Below, one piece after another: positions 5,839 through 6,770 of a DNA stretch of 6,770 nt. Both the position numbers and the translations under genes were made by a program. The DNA is from Alphaproteobacteria bacterium (GTDB taxonomy: Bacteria > Pseudomonadota > Alphaproteobacteria > Rhizobiales > Devosiaceae), in the NCBI GenBank assembly GCA_018820005.1, contig JAHJOS010000358.1, positions 1 through 6,770 on the forward strand, in the 5' to 3' direction. The notes below the pieces were generated by a model. That model was not told the origin of the DNA. It saw only the letters and a program-made list of their open reading frames with translations, and did not search any database. Positions within the stretch are counted from its first letter, which is position 1. Every line of letters begins with the position of its first letter.

Positions 5839-5856
5839 ATTGGTATTGTATTGGTA
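5839..5856. repeat. Tandem ATTGGTA repeat upstream of cutC
   Basis: ATTGGTA occurs at 5839-5845 and again at 5850-5856, 11 bp apart, so both copies face the same side of the helix. On the minus strand this reads TACCAAT ACAA TACCAAT and contains TACAAT (plus 5845-5850), a five-of-six match to a -10 box with no good -35. It therefore could be a regulator site in the cutC core promoter. The cognate regulator is unknown. Confidence 0.4.
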
Positions 5857-5901
5857 ATAGCTGCGCGGCGCGGCGGCAAGCAGGTTTCGCAAACAGGGTG
5901 C

Positions 5902-5930
5902 TTGACTCATTGTTTTAGTGTGTTAGTTAT
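5902..5930 (+). promoter_or_regulatory. Promoter of the GntR-ABC operon
   Basis: TTGACT at 5902-5907 is a five-of-six match to a -35 box. With a 17-bp spacer the -10 is AGTTAT (5925-5930); TATGTA at 5928 is a better hexamer but at 20 bp. The start would be near 5937-5940, giving a leader of about 20 bases. The dyad operator covers the -10 in either case. Confidence 0.5.
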
Positions 5931-5943
5931 GTAGCACACTAAA
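5914..5943. promoter_or_regulatory. YtrA-type operator: inverted repeat over the -10 region
   Basis: TTTAGTGTG (5914-5922) and its perfect complement CACACTAAA (5935-5943) flank 12 bases. The core AGTGTG-N12-CACACT resembles the B. subtilis YtrA site, which I recall as AGTGTA-N13-TACACT. Nine-bp perfect arms directly upstream of a YtrA-subfamily gene and over its promoter make autorepression the simplest reading. cutC could also be affected, but its likely start is about 70 bp away. Confidence 0.65.
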
Positions 5944-5955
5944 TAGGCCCAGCAC

Positions 5956-6360
5956 ATGGATGACTTTCATACCAGCCAGCCCATCTTCCTGCAGATCCGC
6001 CAGCGGCTCGCGCAGATGATCCTGGCCGGCACCGTCGCCGAAGGCGATGCCTTGCCATCTGTCCGCCAGATTGCCGCCGATCTCTCGGTCAATCCGCTGA
6101 CGGTCACCAAGGCGTTTGAGGCGCTTGTCGATATTGGCGTCGTCGAAAAACGAAGAGGATTGGGGATGTTCGTCACACCGGGCGGTCGCACCGAACTGCT
6201 GACACATGAGCGCGACAGTTTTCTCAAGCAGGAATGGCCGCGCATTCTGGGCCAGATCAGGGCCCTGGGCCTTGAGCCCGCCGATCTTCTCAAGACGCCG
6301 GCAAAGCCTGCCGGTGAAACCAGCCAGACCAGCAATGCCCAGGGGCAGCACCATGATTGA
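5956..6360 (+). CDS. GntR-family transcriptional regulator, YtrA subfamily
   Basis: The 134-residue product is a short GntR regulator: a winged helix-turn-helix at about 8-75, then only about 60 residues, which is the YtrA layout and lacks the ligand domains of FadR or HutC types. Diagnostic motifs are QPIFLQIRQRLAQMILAG at 8-25, LPSVRQIAADLSVNPLTVTK at 33-52 and VVEKRRGLGMFV at 62-73. The C-terminal tail from about 115 is polar and probably disordered. YtrA-type proteins usually repress their own operon with an ABC exporter and respond to cell-envelope stress or antibiotics; the inducer here is unknown. The ATG at 5956 is about 20 bases after the inferred start and has only a weak AGG upstream. 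The stop overlaps the ABC ATPase start by 8 bp, so the two are co-expressed. Confidence 0.93.
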   Translation: MDDFHTSQPIFLQIRQRLAQMILAGTVAEGDALPSVRQIAADLSVNPLTVTKAFEALVDIGVVEKRRGLGMFVTPGGRTELLTHERDSFLKQEWPRILGQIRALGLEPADLLKTPAKPAGETSQTSNAQGQHHD

Positions 6361-6770
6361 GCCGTCCACCACACCGCCATCGCCATCGCCATCACTCGAG
6401 CCGATCGTGTCGGCGCGCGGCCTGCGCAAGAGCTTTGGCCGCAAGGAAATCCTGCATGGGCTCGATTTCGATATTCCCGCCGGCCGCATCTATGGCCTGA
6501 TCGGCCACAATGGCGCCGGCAAGACCACCGCCCTCAATGCCATGCTGGGCCTGACCAATTGCGAGGGCACCATCCGCGTGCTGGGTGAGGACCCTTTCGC
6601 CAAGCGCGCCCAGCTGATGGAGAATGTCGCCTTCATTTCCGATGTGGCCAGCCTGCCGCGCTTCCTGCGGGTGCGCGAGCTGTTTGCCCTGCTCACCAAT
6701 ATCCATCCCAATTTCAGCCAGGACAAGGCGCGCAGCTTCCTTGAAGGCACCGACATCAAGCCCGAAATGA
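6353..6770 (+). CDS. ABC transporter ATP-binding protein, N-terminal part (3' end outside window)
   Basis: The first 139 codons of an ABC ATPase are present. After a Pro/Ser/Thr-rich extension (residues 4-17) the fold starts with ARGLRKSFGRKEILHGLDFDI (21-41), then the Walker A motif GHNGAGKTT at 51-59 and MLGLTNCEGTIRVLGEDPF at 64-82. Where most ABC proteins have the Q-loop glutamine, the text is VAFISDVASLPRF, so the glutamine appears to be replaced, probably by Asp97. Signature motif, Walker B and H-loop lie beyond the window. AGGGG seven bases before the ATG supports this start; a GTG at codon 19 would remove the extension. Placement after a YtrA-type regulator suggests the ATPase of an ABC-2-type exporter, with the membrane subunit expected downstream. 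Substrate unknown. Confidence 0.93.
   Translation, partial: MIEPSTTPPSPSPSLEPIVSARGLRKSFGRKEILHGLDFDIPAGRIYGLIGHNGAGKTTALNAMLGLTNCEGTIRVLGEDPFAKRAQLMENVAFISDVASLPRFLRVRELFALLTNIHPNFSQDKARSFLEGTDIKPEM
6375..6392 (+). repeat. Three tandem copies of CGCCAT in the ABC ATPase gene
   Basis: Three perfect copies of CGCCAT encode the Pro-Ser run at residues 9-14. A change of one unit would add or remove one Pro-Ser pair without breaking the frame, so the tail length could vary among strains. Confidence 0.7.

Noticed and set aside
5068..5934. 288-codon open frame on the plus strand, opposite cutC
   Set aside because: cutC on the minus strand carries all family motifs; the antisense product is rich in His/Ala/Gly/Asp from reversed codons and has no ribosome binding site.
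1..6770. Mobile element, phage remnant, CRISPR array or defence system
   Set aside because: No transposase, integrase, terminal inverted repeats, spaced direct repeats or defence domains were found; composition and gene content look like ordinary chromosome throughout.

Overview
The window looks like chromosomal housekeeping and accessory DNA from a GC-rich alphaproteobacterium, most likely of the order Hyphomicrobiales (a Devosia-like organism would fit). This rests on high GC, an SH3 protein of the type common in that order, a D-glycerate-dehydrogenase-like enzyme with an alphaproteobacterial-style C-terminus, and short-spaced genes. The genus is inference; no rRNA or marker alignment was possible. 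There are nine genes: seven complete to both ends, the truncated truB at the left edge, and the truncated ABC ATPase at the right edge. Almost all bases are accounted for and no gap exceeds about 160 bp.

Left part (1-1750, minus strand): a secreted protein of unknown function is followed after 31 bp by rbfA (30S maturation) and then truB (tRNA psi55 synthase), whose TTG start overlaps the rbfA stop. In most bacteria infB precedes rbfA; here an exported protein takes that place. Middle part (1751-4225): a D-2-hydroxyacid dehydrogenase (minus) is divergent from an exported SH3-domain protein (plus). The SH3 gene runs into a FhuF-like siderophore ferric reductase on the opposite strand, and the two genes share a CTAG at their stops.

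Right part (4226-6770): aqpZ (water channel, minus) ends in a clear intrinsic terminator just before fhuF. Upstream lies cutC (minus). cutC is divergent from a small YtrA-subfamily GntR repressor gene, which overlaps the start of an ABC-transporter ATPase gene that runs off the right edge. A near-perfect dyad AGTGTG-N12-CACACT covers the putative -10 of the repressor promoter and resembles known YtrA operators, so this is probably an autoregulated repressor plus ABC exporter operon.

I see no CRISPR array, prophage, insertion sequence, tRNA or rRNA. No wholly new system is evident. The points most worth a second look are the probable loss of the catalytic glutamate in the dehydrogenase, the YtrA-type operator, the unknown exported gene leading the rbfA-truB cluster, and a possible leaderless fhuF message.
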